Part shown: in pieces, positions 1 to 6,691 of the stretch | Position numbering within the stretch: position 1 is the stretch's first letter | Layout: the number at the start of each line of letters is the position of its first letter | From: Candidatus Nanohalarchaeota archaeon | GTDB lineage: Archaea > EX4484-52 > B79-G9 | Assembly (NCBI GenBank): GCA_030594795.1 | Contig: JAUVEK010000035.1 | Location: 1 to 11,050 of the forward strand | Reading direction: 5' to 3' | Length of the DNA: 11,050 nt | Notes under the pieces: model-generated | Seen by the model: only the letters and a program-made list of their open reading frames with translations | Databases searched by the model: none | Told to the model about the DNA's origin: nothing | Program-made: the position numbers and the translations under genes

Positions 1-1
1 T

Positions 2-454
2 GATATCAGGCAGGAATCAAGGCTGGATCCGGATGCAATAGACGACATGACAATAGAGGAGATTAAACAGCTTATGATAGAAAAGAGAGATGCACAGCCA
101 ATACTCCATTGTTTTTACCTGCTACCGTTTATTGCATTTATTGGATTATTAGTTGGAACTGTAGTTTATTATATTATGTCTGATAAAGTGATTCAACAGG
201 AACAAATGTTGAAGAAGAACACTAAAATAATCCTGAATTTCCTGACGCGCCAGGAAAGGAAAGTTATTGAGACACTTATGGAAAATGGCGGTAAAGTGCA
301 ACAGTATGAATTATCTCATCTTCCTAACCTGAACAAAGTCAAGACCCATAGAATCCTGCTGGCTCTTGAGCAGAAAGGGGTTATACATAAAGAAAAACTT
401 GGGAAGATAAATAAGATTGTACTGAATAAAGAGTTATATGACGTATTAAGATAA
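2..454 (+). CDS. Membrane-anchored winged-helix protein, 5'-truncated by the window edge
   Basis: The frame is open from base 2 with no stop, so the ATG at 47 is probably internal and the gene begins outside the window; no Shine-Dalgarno sequence or TATA box is visible before 47. Counting from the ATG at 47 (135 residues), one hydrophobic segment lies at about residues 22-44. It is followed by a lysine-rich linker and, at about 60-130, a winged-helix-like region that starts LTRQERKVIETLMENGG, continues with a recognition-helix-like stretch (NKVKTHRILLALEQKGVI) and ends in a basic wing. This layout, membrane segment then wHTH, is common in archaeal putative membrane-bound regulators of the MarR/ArsR-like fold. 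A DNA-binding role is inferred from the fold pattern only; ligand and targets are unknown. What lies N-terminal of the membrane segment cannot be seen. Confidence 0.75.
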   Translation, partial: DIRQESRLDPDAIDDMTIEEIKQLMIEKRDAQPILHCFYLLPFIAFIGLLVGTVVYYIMSDKVIQQEQMLKKNTKIILNFLTRQERKVIETLMENGGKVQQYELSHLPNLNKVKTHRILLALEQKGVIHKEKLGKINKIVLNKELYDVLR

Positions 455-523
455 AACGGAACTCTCCCTTAATGTATTAACTAAAAGAGGCTTCGTCTTT
501 GATGTCATAAAAATCATAGATTT

Positions 524-634
524 TTAGATGCCAAGAACTTCTTTCTGAGCATTCCTAATTTCCTCCGCTACGCTACGAAAACTTCTTTTATCCCTGATGT
601 TAATTCCAACCAAACCCTGCTCGCGCAGAAACAA
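524..634 (-). pseudogene. Coding-like remnant, 36 codons, unknown family
   Basis: On the minus strand an open stretch runs from a possible TTG at 634 to a TAA at 524-526. Its translation looks protein-like (REQGLVGINIRDKRSF, then VAEEIRNAQKEVLGI). There is no ATG, no Shine-Dalgarno sequence, and the only TATA-like box (641-648) is too close to serve it. Just past the stop, the -1 frame continues with another protein-like run (KIYDFYDIKDEASF) to a stop near 480. That suggests the end of a decayed gene with a frame break rather than a working small gene. I do not recognise the family. It could also be chance; confidence is low. Confidence 0.28.
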
Positions 635-648
635 AAGTTATTTAAATA
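633..648 (+). promoter_or_regulatory. Archaeal promoter (BRE-like AAAAG plus TATA box) of the lipoprotein gene
   Basis: A purine-rich AAAAG (633-637) precedes TTTAAATA (641-648). The first T of the box is exactly 30 bases before the A of the ATG at 671, which places the expected start of transcription at or next to the start codon. No Shine-Dalgarno sequence precedes the ATG, so a leaderless mRNA is likely. The same box at the same spacing occurs upstream of the Fic gene at 6857-6864. Confidence 0.75.
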
Positions 649-670
649 GTCTAAATATACCATAATAACG

Positions 671-1072
671 ATGAAACAAAAATATTTTTCAATTACCGGA
701 ACTATCATCATATTAGCAGCAATCCTCATCAGCGGATGCGCCCAGCAGCAAGCAGAAAATCTCAAAATAGGAGACATAATACAAAACCCTTCATCTTACC
801 AGGGAAAAACAGTAACAATTGACTGCAAATATGGCGGATGGATTTATGGCGGGGACATCCCTGTATGTAACAGAGGGCCGCAAGTAACCAGAAGCGACTA
901 CTGTGTATATGATGAAACCGGCTGCATCTATACATCTGGAGCTAAAATAGTGAGCTTGGAACCAGAAACCAACAAACTCGACCCTGCATCAGAAGAAAGT
1001 GTTGGCACCGGGTTGACCATAAAAGGAACTGTCAGAATCAGTGACAAAAACATCCCATACATCGGAAAATAA
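671..1072 (+). CDS. Small lipoprotein, OB-fold-like
   Basis: A protein of 133 residues. The N terminus is a lipoprotein signal: a basic start (MKQK), a hydrophobic core at about 7-20, then a lipobox ending LISGC with the lipidated cysteine at residue 23. The mature part of about 110 residues begins with a Gln/Ala linker, then GDIIQNPSSYQGKTVTI and, near the C terminus, GLTIKGTVRIS, a strand pattern like small OB-fold domains found in archaeal secreted proteins. It has four further cysteines (CKYGG, PVC, DYC, GCIY), which could form disulfides or bind metal. It should sit on the outer face of the cytoplasmic membrane. The start is fixed by the signal peptide and by a TATA box 30 bases upstream. 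The gene is convergent with the reductase, with only 4 bases between the stop codons. Exact function unknown. Confidence 0.82.
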   Translation: MKQKYFSITGTIIILAAILISGCAQQQAENLKIGDIIQNPSSYQGKTVTIDCKYGGWIYGGDIPVCNRGPQVTRSDYCVYDETGCIYTSGAKIVSLEPETNKLDPASEESVGTGLTIKGTVRISDKNIPYIGK

Positions 1073-1076
1073 TTCT

Positions 1077-2144
1077 TCACAAAAAATCCATGTCCCCGAG
1101 AGACTCTATTGCGCCCTTCTGCTCATTTAGCATTCCAAAGAACGTATCAAGTTCGCGGTCATTGAGGCTGTCAAGAGTATTTCTTATACCCAGCCCCAAC
1201 TCTATCTTTGGCATCAGCTTTTGTTTCCATTTGTCATCATAGTGTTTTTTTAAGAATTCTCCTGTAAAGTCGTCTTTGTCAAACGCATAGCTTATTGCTT
1301 TTGCAGCGATATCCACACAGATCATCCCGTATATTATGCCTCCGCCGGAGAATGGCTTTACCTGCGCCGCTGCATCGCCGACAAGAAGTACGCGCTCAGC
1401 CGCACTTTGCTGCTTTCCGAAACATATCGGGTGCGCATGAAAGCCGGATAATTTAAGATTAAACTTTTTTAGGAACCTCCTGAAATATTCAAGATGATTG
1501 TGGCGAATATCTGTTGCAAGCCCGAATTCCGTGCGATTTCCTCTCGGTATCTTCCATGCAAAAAAGCCGGGAGCTGTGCCCGGGCTGTAGTACAGCTCAA
1601 CCAGCGGCGATGTATTTTTCATGGGGTAATATGACAGTATCCCGTTGACATATCTCAGGTCGCCTCTTAGGCTGAATACCTGCCGGACCATGCTTGCTGC
1701 ACCATCTGCACCCACAATAAGCTTTGCTGCTATTTCTTTGGGGCCTTTGGGAGTGTCAATACACGCTCTGATACTGTCATCTGCGCGCACATGCGAAATA
1801 AGACGCGCACCAAAGAACGTATGTGCGCCTGAATCTGCCGCTTTTTTTAAAATGAACCTGTCGAACTTCAGGCGGTCTACCACCAATGCTTCGGGCTTGC
1901 CTTTTCTTACTTCAAAATCGCAGCTTTTCGTATGAAATATCGCCCCTTCAACCACGTTTTCTATCATATCATCCTCAAGGTCAAAGTACTTCGTGATCCT
2001 CCTGCTAAACAGCCCGGAACATGCCTGCTTTCCTATTGTCGTCTTTTTGTCAGCAAGCGCTACTTTCAGGCCGAAGGAGCTTAGTTTACAGGCAAGAGAC
2101 GAACCAATTGGCCCTGCACCAATGATCAAGACATCAAAGTTCAT
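1077..2144 (-). CDS. Geranylgeranyl reductase family FAD-dependent oxidoreductase
   Basis: A flavoprotein of 355 residues of the geranylgeranyl reductase family. In archaea this family reduces the double bonds of geranylgeranyl chains in membrane phospholipids or their precursors, with FAD as cofactor. Visible motifs: N-terminal dinucleotide-binding GAGPIG (residues 9-14) after a beta strand; the family Cys motif CSG at 42-44; GADG at about 145-148; FAWKIP, matching the aromatic substrate-cavity motif usually written YxWxFP; and GDAAAQVKPFSGGG from residue 256, which binds the FAD phosphate and ribose. It is slightly short for the family (often 380-400), with the shortening towards the C terminus. 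I chose the ATG at 2144; an in-frame TTG at 2150 would add two residues, but the TATA box at 2164-2171 fits the ATG better. Its exact substrate (free diphosphate or lipid-bound chain) cannot be read from sequence. Confidence 0.9.
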   Translation of the reverse strand: MNFDVLIIGAGPIGSSLACKLSSFGLKVALADKKTTIGKQACSGLFSRRITKYFDLEDDMIENVVEGAIFHTKSCDFEVRKGKPEALVVDRLKFDRFILKKAADSGAHTFFGARLISHVRADDSIRACIDTPKGPKEIAAKLIVGADGAASMVRQVFSLRGDLRYVNGILSYYPMKNTSPLVELYYSPGTAPGFFAWKIPRGNRTEFGLATDIRHNHLEYFRRFLKKFNLKLSGFHAHPICFGKQQSAAERVLLVGDAAAQVKPFSGGGIIYGMICVDIAAKAISYAFDKDDFTGEFLKKHYDDKWKQKLMPKIELGLGIRNTLDSLNDRELDTFFGMLNEQKGAIESLGDMDFL

Positions 2145-2163
2145 AAACAATAGATTGCAGCAA

Positions 2164-2171
2164 ATATTAAA
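2164..2171 (-). promoter_or_regulatory. TATA box of the reductase gene
   Basis: The minus strand reads TTTAATAT, beginning 27 bases before the ATG at 2144, which predicts a leaderless or nearly leaderless transcript. It lies about 55 bases from the oppositely directed box at 2225-2232, so the 2145-2254 spacer is a compact divergent promoter region. Confidence 0.5.
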
Positions 2172-2224
2172 GAAACTTGCGAACGCGGCATTCTGCGGAT
2201 TGCTGCCAGTGTGCCACAGAAAAT

Positions 2225-2232
2225 AATAAATA
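2225..2232 (+). promoter_or_regulatory. TATA box of the 2255 gene
   Basis: AATAAATA, preceded by an A-rich BRE-like stretch (AGAAAAT), begins exactly 30 bases before the ATG at 2255. No Shine-Dalgarno sequence is present, so a leaderless transcript is expected. Confidence 0.55.
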
Positions 2233-2254
2233 CATCCGATGCCAATAATATGTT

Positions 2255-2839
2255 ATGACAGACACAATGACAATTGCAATTGTCTCATTCATCCTGGGAG
2301 CTGTCTTTATCGAAGTTGCGCGGGTATACATAAAAAGACCAAAAGGGTATGTGAGAATAAAGCACGAGGGACTCGGTGAAACAGAGATATCAGGGGGAAG
2401 GGCGACCCAGGGACGCGAAAGCGCGCCTGCATTACGCTCAAAATTTGACAATCTTTTCAATAATAAATCAGACAGGGAACCACCAAAAGTTGACCTCGCG
2501 GACGTGGAAAAATCATTCCAGCCAGATCCAAAGCCTGAAGCGCAGGAAGCCCCGGCCGGGCTCCAGAACAGATACCTGGACCTGTCCCACATCGCATCTG
2601 ATACCCCTACAGGAGAAACAACGCCTGCACAGCAGCAACCGCAATACACCCCATATTCACAGAATGTCCAAAGTGTGGCGAACCCGCAAATAACGCCTGC
2701 CACAGGTTACACACCACCGATGCCGCCGCCTGCAGCACAGGCCCAGACACCGCCAGTCACGCCGCCCGTGGGTGAGCCAAAAGCAGCAAAAGATGAAAAA
2801 GGGCAGGAATGGAAGCCGATGGGTTTTTTCGATGACTAG
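2255..2839 (+). CDS. Membrane-anchored protein with Pro/Gln-rich low-complexity tail
   Basis: A protein of 194 residues of no recognised family. It has a single N-terminal hydrophobic segment (about 5-24, IAIVSFILGAVFIEVARVYI) followed at once by KRPKG, the positive-inside arrangement for an N-out anchor with a cytoplasmic body. Next comes a short charged region with VRIKHEGLGE. From about residue 60 the chain looks disordered, with a Pro/Gln/Thr-rich stretch at about 120-170 (PQYTPYSQNV, PPMPPPAAQAQTPP). It ends in a distinct tail, EWKPMGFFDD, that could be a short docking motif. Third-codon choice matches the neighbours, so it is not a spurious ORF despite a 178-codon ORF antisense to it. 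It is divergent from the reductase. A scaffold or adaptor at the membrane is a guess. Confidence 0.75.
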   Translation: MTDTMTIAIVSFILGAVFIEVARVYIKRPKGYVRIKHEGLGETEISGGRATQGRESAPALRSKFDNLFNNKSDREPPKVDLADVEKSFQPDPKPEAQEAPAGLQNRYLDLSHIASDTPTGETTPAQQQPQYTPYSQNVQSVANPQITPATGYTPPMPPPAAQAQTPPVTPPVGEPKAAKDEKGQEWKPMGFFDD

Positions 2840-2864
2840 TATAATATACTAAACTATCGAAAAC

Positions 2865-2872
2865 TATATATA
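2865..2872 (+). promoter_or_regulatory. TATA-like box upstream of a structured intergenic stretch
   Basis: TATATATA preceded by CGAAAAC, a fair BRE-like element. A start of transcription near 2895 would be expected. No start codon lies at that point; the next features are two hairpins (2916-2947) and, 130 bases on, the small ORF at 3025. It could drive a small RNA or a long leader. Confidence 0.4.
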
Positions 2873-2894
2873 CAATAGAAATCAATATAGGTTA

Positions 2895-2960
2895 TCTTTA
2901 CAAGGGATTGAGAGGCTCTTTTTCTAAAAAGAGAGTCCCGTTGGGACGATAAAACAAAAT
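2895..2960 (+). other. Structured intergenic segment, possible small RNA or mRNA leader
   Basis: Two adjacent hairpins can be drawn. CTCTTTT (2916-2922) pairs with AAAAGAG (2927-2933) around a four-base loop. Two bases on, GTCCC (2935-2939) pairs with GGGAC (2943-2947) around GTT. The TCCC could instead pair with GGGA at 2904-2907, enclosing the first hairpin, so two exclusive folds are possible. No known RNA class is recognised: I looked for tRNA, box C/D and box H/ACA signals and saw none. Its position just downstream of the TATA-like box at 2865-2872 is the main reason to call it transcribed. Confidence 0.3.
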
Positions 2961-2962
2961 GA

Positions 2963-2996
2963 AGCACTAGTGTAATCTATCGCAATATATAGTGCT
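2963..2996. repeat. Inverted repeat flanking a TATA-like box
   Basis: AGCACTA (2963-2969) and TAGTGCT (2990-2996) form perfect 7-base arms around a 20-base spacer. The right arm overlaps the end of the TATA-like box at 2984-2991. This could be an operator for a dimeric regulator of the small ORF at 3025, or a hairpin in a transcript started further upstream. Confidence 0.4.
2984..2991 (+). promoter_or_regulatory. TATA-like box before the 36-codon ORF
   Basis: AATATATA lies in CGCAATATATAGTG. A start of transcription would fall near 3013, giving a leader of about 12 bases that includes a purine-rich GAGGGAAGGGTGA before the ATG at 3025. That makes a short, leadered mRNA, unlike most neighbours. 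Confidence 0.4.
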
Positions 2997-3024
2997 CCAC
3001 ATGCATAACAAGAGGGAAGGGTGA

Positions 3025-3135
3025 ATGGCAATGGATTTAAACCAACTCAGGGAAATGAAGAGGCAGATGGCTACAAGAGGCAACTGGAAAGAAGTTAAGA
3101 GAATAAATAAAATGATGGAGTTTCATATAATGTAG
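3025..3135 (+). CDS. Met-rich small protein, 36 residues, hypothetical
   Basis: Short ORF from the ATG at 3025 to the TAG at 3133-3135. It is very polar and rich in Met (7 of 36) and Lys/Arg, with LNQLREMKRQMATRG and WKEVKRINKMMEF; it could form one or two amphipathic helices. Support for translation: a purine-rich GAGGGAAG about six bases upstream and AAGGGTGA touching the ATG, both able to pair with the 3' end of 16S rRNA, and a TATA-like box at the right distance. A strong hairpin (3155-3187) follows the stop. An ATG at 3031 is an alternative start. I do not recognise a family, and short ORFs of this length arise by chance. Confidence 0.42.
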   Translation: MAMDLNQLREMKRQMATRGNWKEVKRINKMMEFHIM

Positions 3136-3154
3136 ATATTAATAGATCCGAACG

Positions 3155-3187
3155 GCGCGGGCTGCATAACGTTTATGGCGCCTGCGC
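3155..3187. other. Strong GC-rich hairpin after the small ORF
   Basis: GCGCGGGC (3155-3162) pairs with GCCTGCGC (3180-3187), eight pairs with one G-U when transcribed rightwards. Inside, after a 2-by-2 internal loop, CATAA (3165-3169) pairs with TTATG (3173-3177) around CGT. There is no T-run after it, so it is not a classical intrinsic terminator. It may be a 3' end structure for the 3025 transcript or part of a small RNA. Confidence 0.45.
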
Positions 3188-3216
3188 ATTCTCCACATCT
3201 ACTCATTCTGCGCATT
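3182..3216. repeat. Short direct repeat CTGCGCATT, two copies
   Basis: CTGCGCATT occurs at 3182-3190 and 3208-3216, 26 bases apart, upstream of the secF promoter. The first copy overlaps the 3' arm of the hairpin at 3155-3187. Possible paired regulator sites; may be chance. Confidence 0.25.
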
Positions 3217-3266
3217 GCATTGTTAAATATAAACAGCAGGTCTCTCTTTTGTCTCCGGATAAAACA

Positions 3267-3274
3267 TTTATAAA
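3267..3274 (+). promoter_or_regulatory. TATA box of the secF-secD operon
   Basis: TTTATAAA in an A-rich context (GATAAAACATTTATAAAACC). It begins 25 bases before the ATG at 3292 and 37 before the in-frame ATG at 3304. Transcription would start near 3297, so this box favours the second ATG slightly. Confidence 0.6.
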
Positions 3275-3291
3275 ACCTTGCATCAAAAAAG

Positions 3292-4176
3292 ATGTCTATT
3301 GTGATGATAATGGAAAAGATAATGGATTATATCGTAGACAATCCCAAAAAGATGTTGATGGTCTCGTTACTGCTATTAGCTGCATGCATACTTTTTTTGG
3401 GCTGCAAATACACACAGACCGGCGAATTTGTCGAGCGCAGCATAGACTTCAAGTCAGGAACGCAGGCTGCAATTGAATACAGGGGCGATGTTGACGTAGC
3501 GGAAGCTGCAAGGCTTGTACATGATAAATATGGTACAACAGCAAGAGTGAGAATACTAACAGGTATGACAAAAACACTCGTCATAGAAACAGACAAAGAA
3601 GTAACCAAAGAGGATATCAAAGAGATAACAGGCGCCCTGAACATCGACGTTACAGGGCAAAGCACGCAGTCAATCGGCGCAGCACTCGGCGAGGCATTCT
3701 GGAAGCAGGCACTCAGCGCGATTGCAGTTGCATTCCTTGCGATGGCTATTGTGGTTTTTATCACTTTTCGAAGCCCTGTTCCTTCACTTGCAGTAATACT
3801 TGCAGGTGTTTCAGACATAGTGGCGGCGCTCGTGGGCATGAACCTTCTTAACATCCAGCTGAGCATGGGTACACTTGCCGGCCTTTTGATACTCATGGGT
3901 TACTCGATAGATACAGACATCCTTCTCTCGACACGGGTCATCAAACGAAGAGGAGAAGGCACCCTGAATGAGCGCATAAAATCATCAATGAAAACAGGGA
4001 TAACCATGTCAGTTACATCAATTATCGCTATGTTGGTACTGTTCCTGGTATCAAGCTCTCCTGCACTTGATGATATCGCCCTTGTAATAATGATGGGCCT
4101 TTTGGCAGACATACCATTCACATGGCTGCAGAATGTCGGGATACTCAGAATACACATGGAGCGTATGAGCAAATGA
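3292..4176 (+). CDS. secF: Protein translocase subunit SecF
   Basis: The membrane subunit that partners SecD and, using the ion gradient, helps pull exported proteins out of the SecYE channel. Its 294 residues match the usual archaeal length and the six-helix SecF plan. TM1 is at about 20-40. The first extracytoplasmic domain (about 42-135) opens with DFKSGTQAAIEYRG, the SecF counterpart of the family's GGT-type motif. Five helices follow between about 140 and 285. TM4 ends in GYSIDTDILLSTRV (from 203), the conserved SecD/F acidic motif with D207 and D209. The gene overlaps secD by four bases (ATGA), so the two are surely co-translated. The start is uncertain: ATG at 3292, 3304 or 3310 all lie near the predicted transcription start. 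Confidence 0.93.
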   Translation: MSIVMIMEKIMDYIVDNPKKMLMVSLLLLAACILFLGCKYTQTGEFVERSIDFKSGTQAAIEYRGDVDVAEAARLVHDKYGTTARVRILTGMTKTLVIETDKEVTKEDIKEITGALNIDVTGQSTQSIGAALGEAFWKQALSAIAVAFLAMAIVVFITFRSPVPSLAVILAGVSDIVAALVGMNLLNIQLSMGTLAGLLILMGYSIDTDILLSTRVIKRRGEGTLNERIKSSMKTGITMSVTSIIAMLVLFLVSSSPALDDIALVIMMGLLADIPFTWLQNVGILRIHMERMSK

Positions 4177-5630
4177 TAAATATAAAACGGCTGCTGAAAG
4201 AACCGAGGATAATAATCGTAATGATATTGATACTTGTTGCACTCGTAGCCATACGGCCATACCCCCAGTTAAATGAGAAAGGAACAATGTCCCTTGAGAC
4301 GAATATCAAGCAGGGCATAGACATGAAAGGGGGAGCAAGGGCACTGATTCACCTGATGGATTCCACAGACGATAATCTCAGAAAGACTATAGTCGTGCTT
4401 GAGCGGAGAATCGATTCTTATGGTGTCAAGGAAAAACTCATACGCCCTGTGGAGGTTGAGGGAGAATGGTATGTGCAGCTGGAAATGGCAGGTTCTGATG
4501 AAGAAGAATTAAGAGACCTCATAGAGCGCCAGGGCAAGTTCGAGGCCACAATAGACAGGAACATCAGCCTCCTGAATAATACTGCTGCATTCAACATCAA
4601 TAAAAAGCCCTATGAGATGGAATACCTGCCAGACAGGGATGCAATAAAGATAGGTGATGATGTACTCGAAATCGATGATACTATTGAAGTTGAGGGAATA
4701 ATAGTCAAATATATAAATAAGACAGCAGACGATGTGGTAACATTAAGGTCTTATGTGATAACCGGTGAGGATATAAAGCAGGTATTTAATGATGCGCAGC
4801 ATACAGGCATATCCGGAACAGGAAGCAACTGGAAATTTGAGTTCTCAATAACGATTTCGCGGGAAGCCGCAGACCGGTTCGCGAAAGTTACAAGCGACCT
4901 TACAAAAGACTTTTCAGGCACCAGAACATACTTGTCAAGTGACATTGACTTATACCTTGACGATGAACTTGTTGATTCACTGAAGATTTCCTCTGACCTG
5001 CAGGGCAAAGCCCAGCCGGACATACAGATAAGCGGCCCGGGTGATTCAAGGGACGATGCATGGATAAACATGAACAAGCTGCAGTCAATACTTGAATCCG
5101 GTGCACTGCCGACTGAAATTGAGATTGTCCAGATGAATACAATCTCACCTTCTTTAGGGGAGCAGTTCATACGCACCGCGATAATGGCAATACTTTTCTC
5201 AATAATCGCAGTCAGTATTGTGGTGTATTTCAGGTACAGGGACCCGAGAATTGTGATACCGATGATATTGACGTCGTGCGTGGAAGTATTTTTGATATTC
5301 GGGGCTGCGGCATTGATTCAATGGACTATTGATTTTGCAGCGATTGCAGGCATAATTGCAGCCATCGGAAGCGGGGTGGATGACCAGATAATCATTACAG
5401 ATGAAAGCGAGAAGAGAAAAGATGAACTCAGCCTTAAGCGCAAGCTTAAGCGCGCGTTCTTTATCATCTTCGCATCAGCAGCCACAACCATAGCTGTGAT
5501 GGTCCCGCTCCTGACAGTCGGCGGAGGCGGAGTGGCAGGATTTGCACTCACGACCATGGGCGGCGTGATTATCGGTGTGTTTGTGACAAGGCCGGCATTC
5601 GCAAAAGTGATTGAGCATATCCGTCGGTAA
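4173..5630 (+). CDS. secD: Protein translocase subunit SecD
   Basis: Partner of SecF in the accessory translocase complex. The protein has 485 residues from the ATG at 4173, which overlaps the secF stop. The frame is open further upstream to 4122, but that would place 17 extra residues inside the secF reading frame and before the true signal-anchor. TM1 lies at about 10-27 (IIIVMILILVALVAI). A large extracytoplasmic region (about 30-330) includes GIDMKGGARALIHL, the conserved D-x-x-GG motif of SecD, and YGVKEKLIRPVEVEGEWYVQ, a P1-type sequence. Five helices follow; the fourth TM carries GSGVDDQIIITDE (399 onward) with paired D403-D404 at the place of the conserved SecD aspartate. The C terminus is short and basic. 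Archaeal SecD lacks an ATP-linked SecA partner. Confidence 0.93.
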   Translation: MINIKRLLKEPRIIIVMILILVALVAIRPYPQLNEKGTMSLETNIKQGIDMKGGARALIHLMDSTDDNLRKTIVVLERRIDSYGVKEKLIRPVEVEGEWYVQLEMAGSDEEELRDLIERQGKFEATIDRNISLLNNTAAFNINKKPYEMEYLPDRDAIKIGDDVLEIDDTIEVEGIIVKYINKTADDVVTLRSYVITGEDIKQVFNDAQHTGISGTGSNWKFEFSITISREAADRFAKVTSDLTKDFSGTRTYLSSDIDLYLDDELVDSLKISSDLQGKAQPDIQISGPGDSRDDAWINMNKLQSILESGALPTEIEIVQMNTISPSLGEQFIRTAIMAILFSIIAVSIVVYFRYRDPRIVIPMILTSCVEVFLIFGAAALIQWTIDFAAIAGIIAAIGSGVDDQIIITDESEKRKDELSLKRKLKRAFFIIFASAATTIAVMVPLLTVGGGGVAGFALTTMGGVIIGVFVTRPAFAKVIEHIRR

Positions 5631-5632
5631 AT

Positions 5633-5636
5633 GGTG
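5633..5636 (+). promoter_or_regulatory. Shine-Dalgarno-like GGTG of the epimerase
   Basis: GGTG ends seven bases before the ATG at 5644, just after the secD stop. It supports the 5644 start and shows that this internal operon gene is initiated by ribosome binding rather than as a leaderless message. Confidence 0.45.
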
Positions 5637-5643
5637 TTTCTGT

Positions 5644-6597
5644 ATGATACATTTTGTGACAGGGGGCGCTGGTTTTATAGGGAGCAATTTATGTGACAGG
5701 CTGCTTGAGAACAGGAAAGATAAAGTAATTGTCTATGACAATTTCTCGAGCGGCAGGCGTGAGTTCCTAGATGACGTTAAGGATAATGTGAACCTGAAAA
5801 TAATTAAGGGGGATCTTCTTGATGCCCGAAAGATTGAGAGGGTGATGAAAGGTGCGGATGTTGTCTGGCATCTTGCGGCGAATCCTGATGTGAGGGTCGG
5901 CGCGCATGATACGAATGTGCATATTGAGCAGAATGTGATGGCTACTTATAATGTTGTCGAGGCTATGCGCAAAAACAATATAAAACGCATTGCATTTACA
6001 TCAACTTCCACCATTTACGGTGAAGCAAAAAAAATCCCGACACAGGAAGACTACGGTCCATGTATTCCTATATCACTCTACGGCGCATCAAAGCTTGCAG
6101 CGGAGGCGCTTATCAGCTCATATTGCCACACATTTGATATGTCTGCGGTGATATACCGCTTCGCAAACTGCGTCGGCAAAAGAAGCACACACGGAGTTAT
6201 CTTTGATTTTGTGAACAAGCTTAACAAAAATCCGCGCGAGCTTGAGATACTTGGCGACGGCAGGCAGAATAAATCTTATTTTCTTGTGGAGAATTGTGTT
6301 GATGCAATGATTCATACTGCTCAGTTGCAGAAGGATAGGGTTGAGATATATAATGTTGGCTCAGCTGATATGATTACGGTTACGGAACTTGCAGATATTG
6401 TCGTCTCTGAACTTGGCCTGAAAAATGTAACGTTTAAGTATACCGGCGGCGTGGACGGGGGGCGCGGCTGGAAGGGCGATGTGAAGACAATGCAGCTTTC
6501 TGTTGAGAAGCTTGCTGCTTCAGGATATAAGCTGAGGTATGATTCGAGGGGAGCTGTGAGGGAGACAGTGCGCTGCATGCGTATTGATATAAGCTAA
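5644..6597 (+). CDS. NAD-dependent sugar-nucleotide epimerase/dehydratase (GalE-like SDR)
   Basis: Extended short-chain dehydrogenase/reductase of 317 residues, the size of UDP-glucose/UDP-GlcNAc 4-epimerases. It shows TGGAGFIG (6-13) for NAD binding, YDNFSSG after the second strand, WHLAANPDV, the catalytic serine in TSTSTIYG (S122), and the YxxxK pair in YGASK (Y146, K150). Then come RFANCVG and GDGRQNKSYFLVENCVDAM, the substrate-side motif, and YNVGS. The start at 5644 places TGGAGFIG at residue 6, as usual; the frame opens 11 codons earlier, but those lie within secD. It follows secD by 13 bases and is probably co-transcribed. It likely interconverts UDP-sugars for surface glycans or protein glycosylation. 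The exact sugar cannot be told; a dehydratase role is less likely because the active-site motif is STS-Y-K, without the dehydratase acidic pair. Confidence 0.88.
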   Translation: MIHFVTGGAGFIGSNLCDRLLENRKDKVIVYDNFSSGRREFLDDVKDNVNLKIIKGDLLDARKIERVMKGADVVWHLAANPDVRVGAHDTNVHIEQNVMATYNVVEAMRKNNIKRIAFTSTSTIYGEAKKIPTQEDYGPCIPISLYGASKLAAEALISSYCHTFDMSAVIYRFANCVGKRSTHGVIFDFVNKLNKNPRELEILGDGRQNKSYFLVENCVDAMIHTAQLQKDRVEIYNVGSADMITVTELADIVVSELGLKNVTFKYTGGVDGGRGWKGDVKTMQLSVEKLAASGYKLRYDSRGAVRETVRCMRIDIS

Positions 6598-6599
6598 AA

Positions 6600-6627
6600 A
6601 GCTTAGTAAGCCGATAAGCCGTAAGCT
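6600..6627. terminator. Hairpin-forming repeat after the secFD-epimerase operon
   Basis: AGCTTA (6600-6605) and TAAGCT (6622-6627) are inverted arms around a spacer with two direct copies of TAAGCCG (6607-6613 and 6615-6621). GCTTAGTAAGC (6601-6611) is also a palindrome. It starts three bases after the epimerase stop. No T-run follows on the coding strand (an A-run does), so a role in termination or 3' end processing is only suggested by position. Confidence 0.35.
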
Positions 6628-6691
6628 GAAAAAAGCGCACCAACTGTTAAACCTTATTTACATCATTAATTTCATTTTCTTCTCAAAAATC

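Noticed and set aside
2167..2703. 178-codon minus-strand ORF opposite the 2255 gene
   Set aside because: Its translation is Cys/Trp/Gly-rich with no family features, it has no promoter, and the plus-strand frame has an anchor helix and a well-placed TATA box. It is an antisense shadow.
3136..3250. tRNA gene
   Set aside because: The GC-rich stems do not fit an acceptor, D, anticodon and T arm set, and there is no GTTCRAATC-like T-loop.
3327..3896. 189-codon minus-strand ORF opposite secF
   Set aside because: secF is certain from its motifs; the antisense translation is Ser/Ala/Thr-rich, as expected from the complement of membrane-protein codons.
4122..4172. Upstream extension of the secD frame
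   Set aside because: These 17 codons lie within secF, and the ATG at 4173 overlapping the secF stop is the usual coupled start, directly before the signal-anchor.
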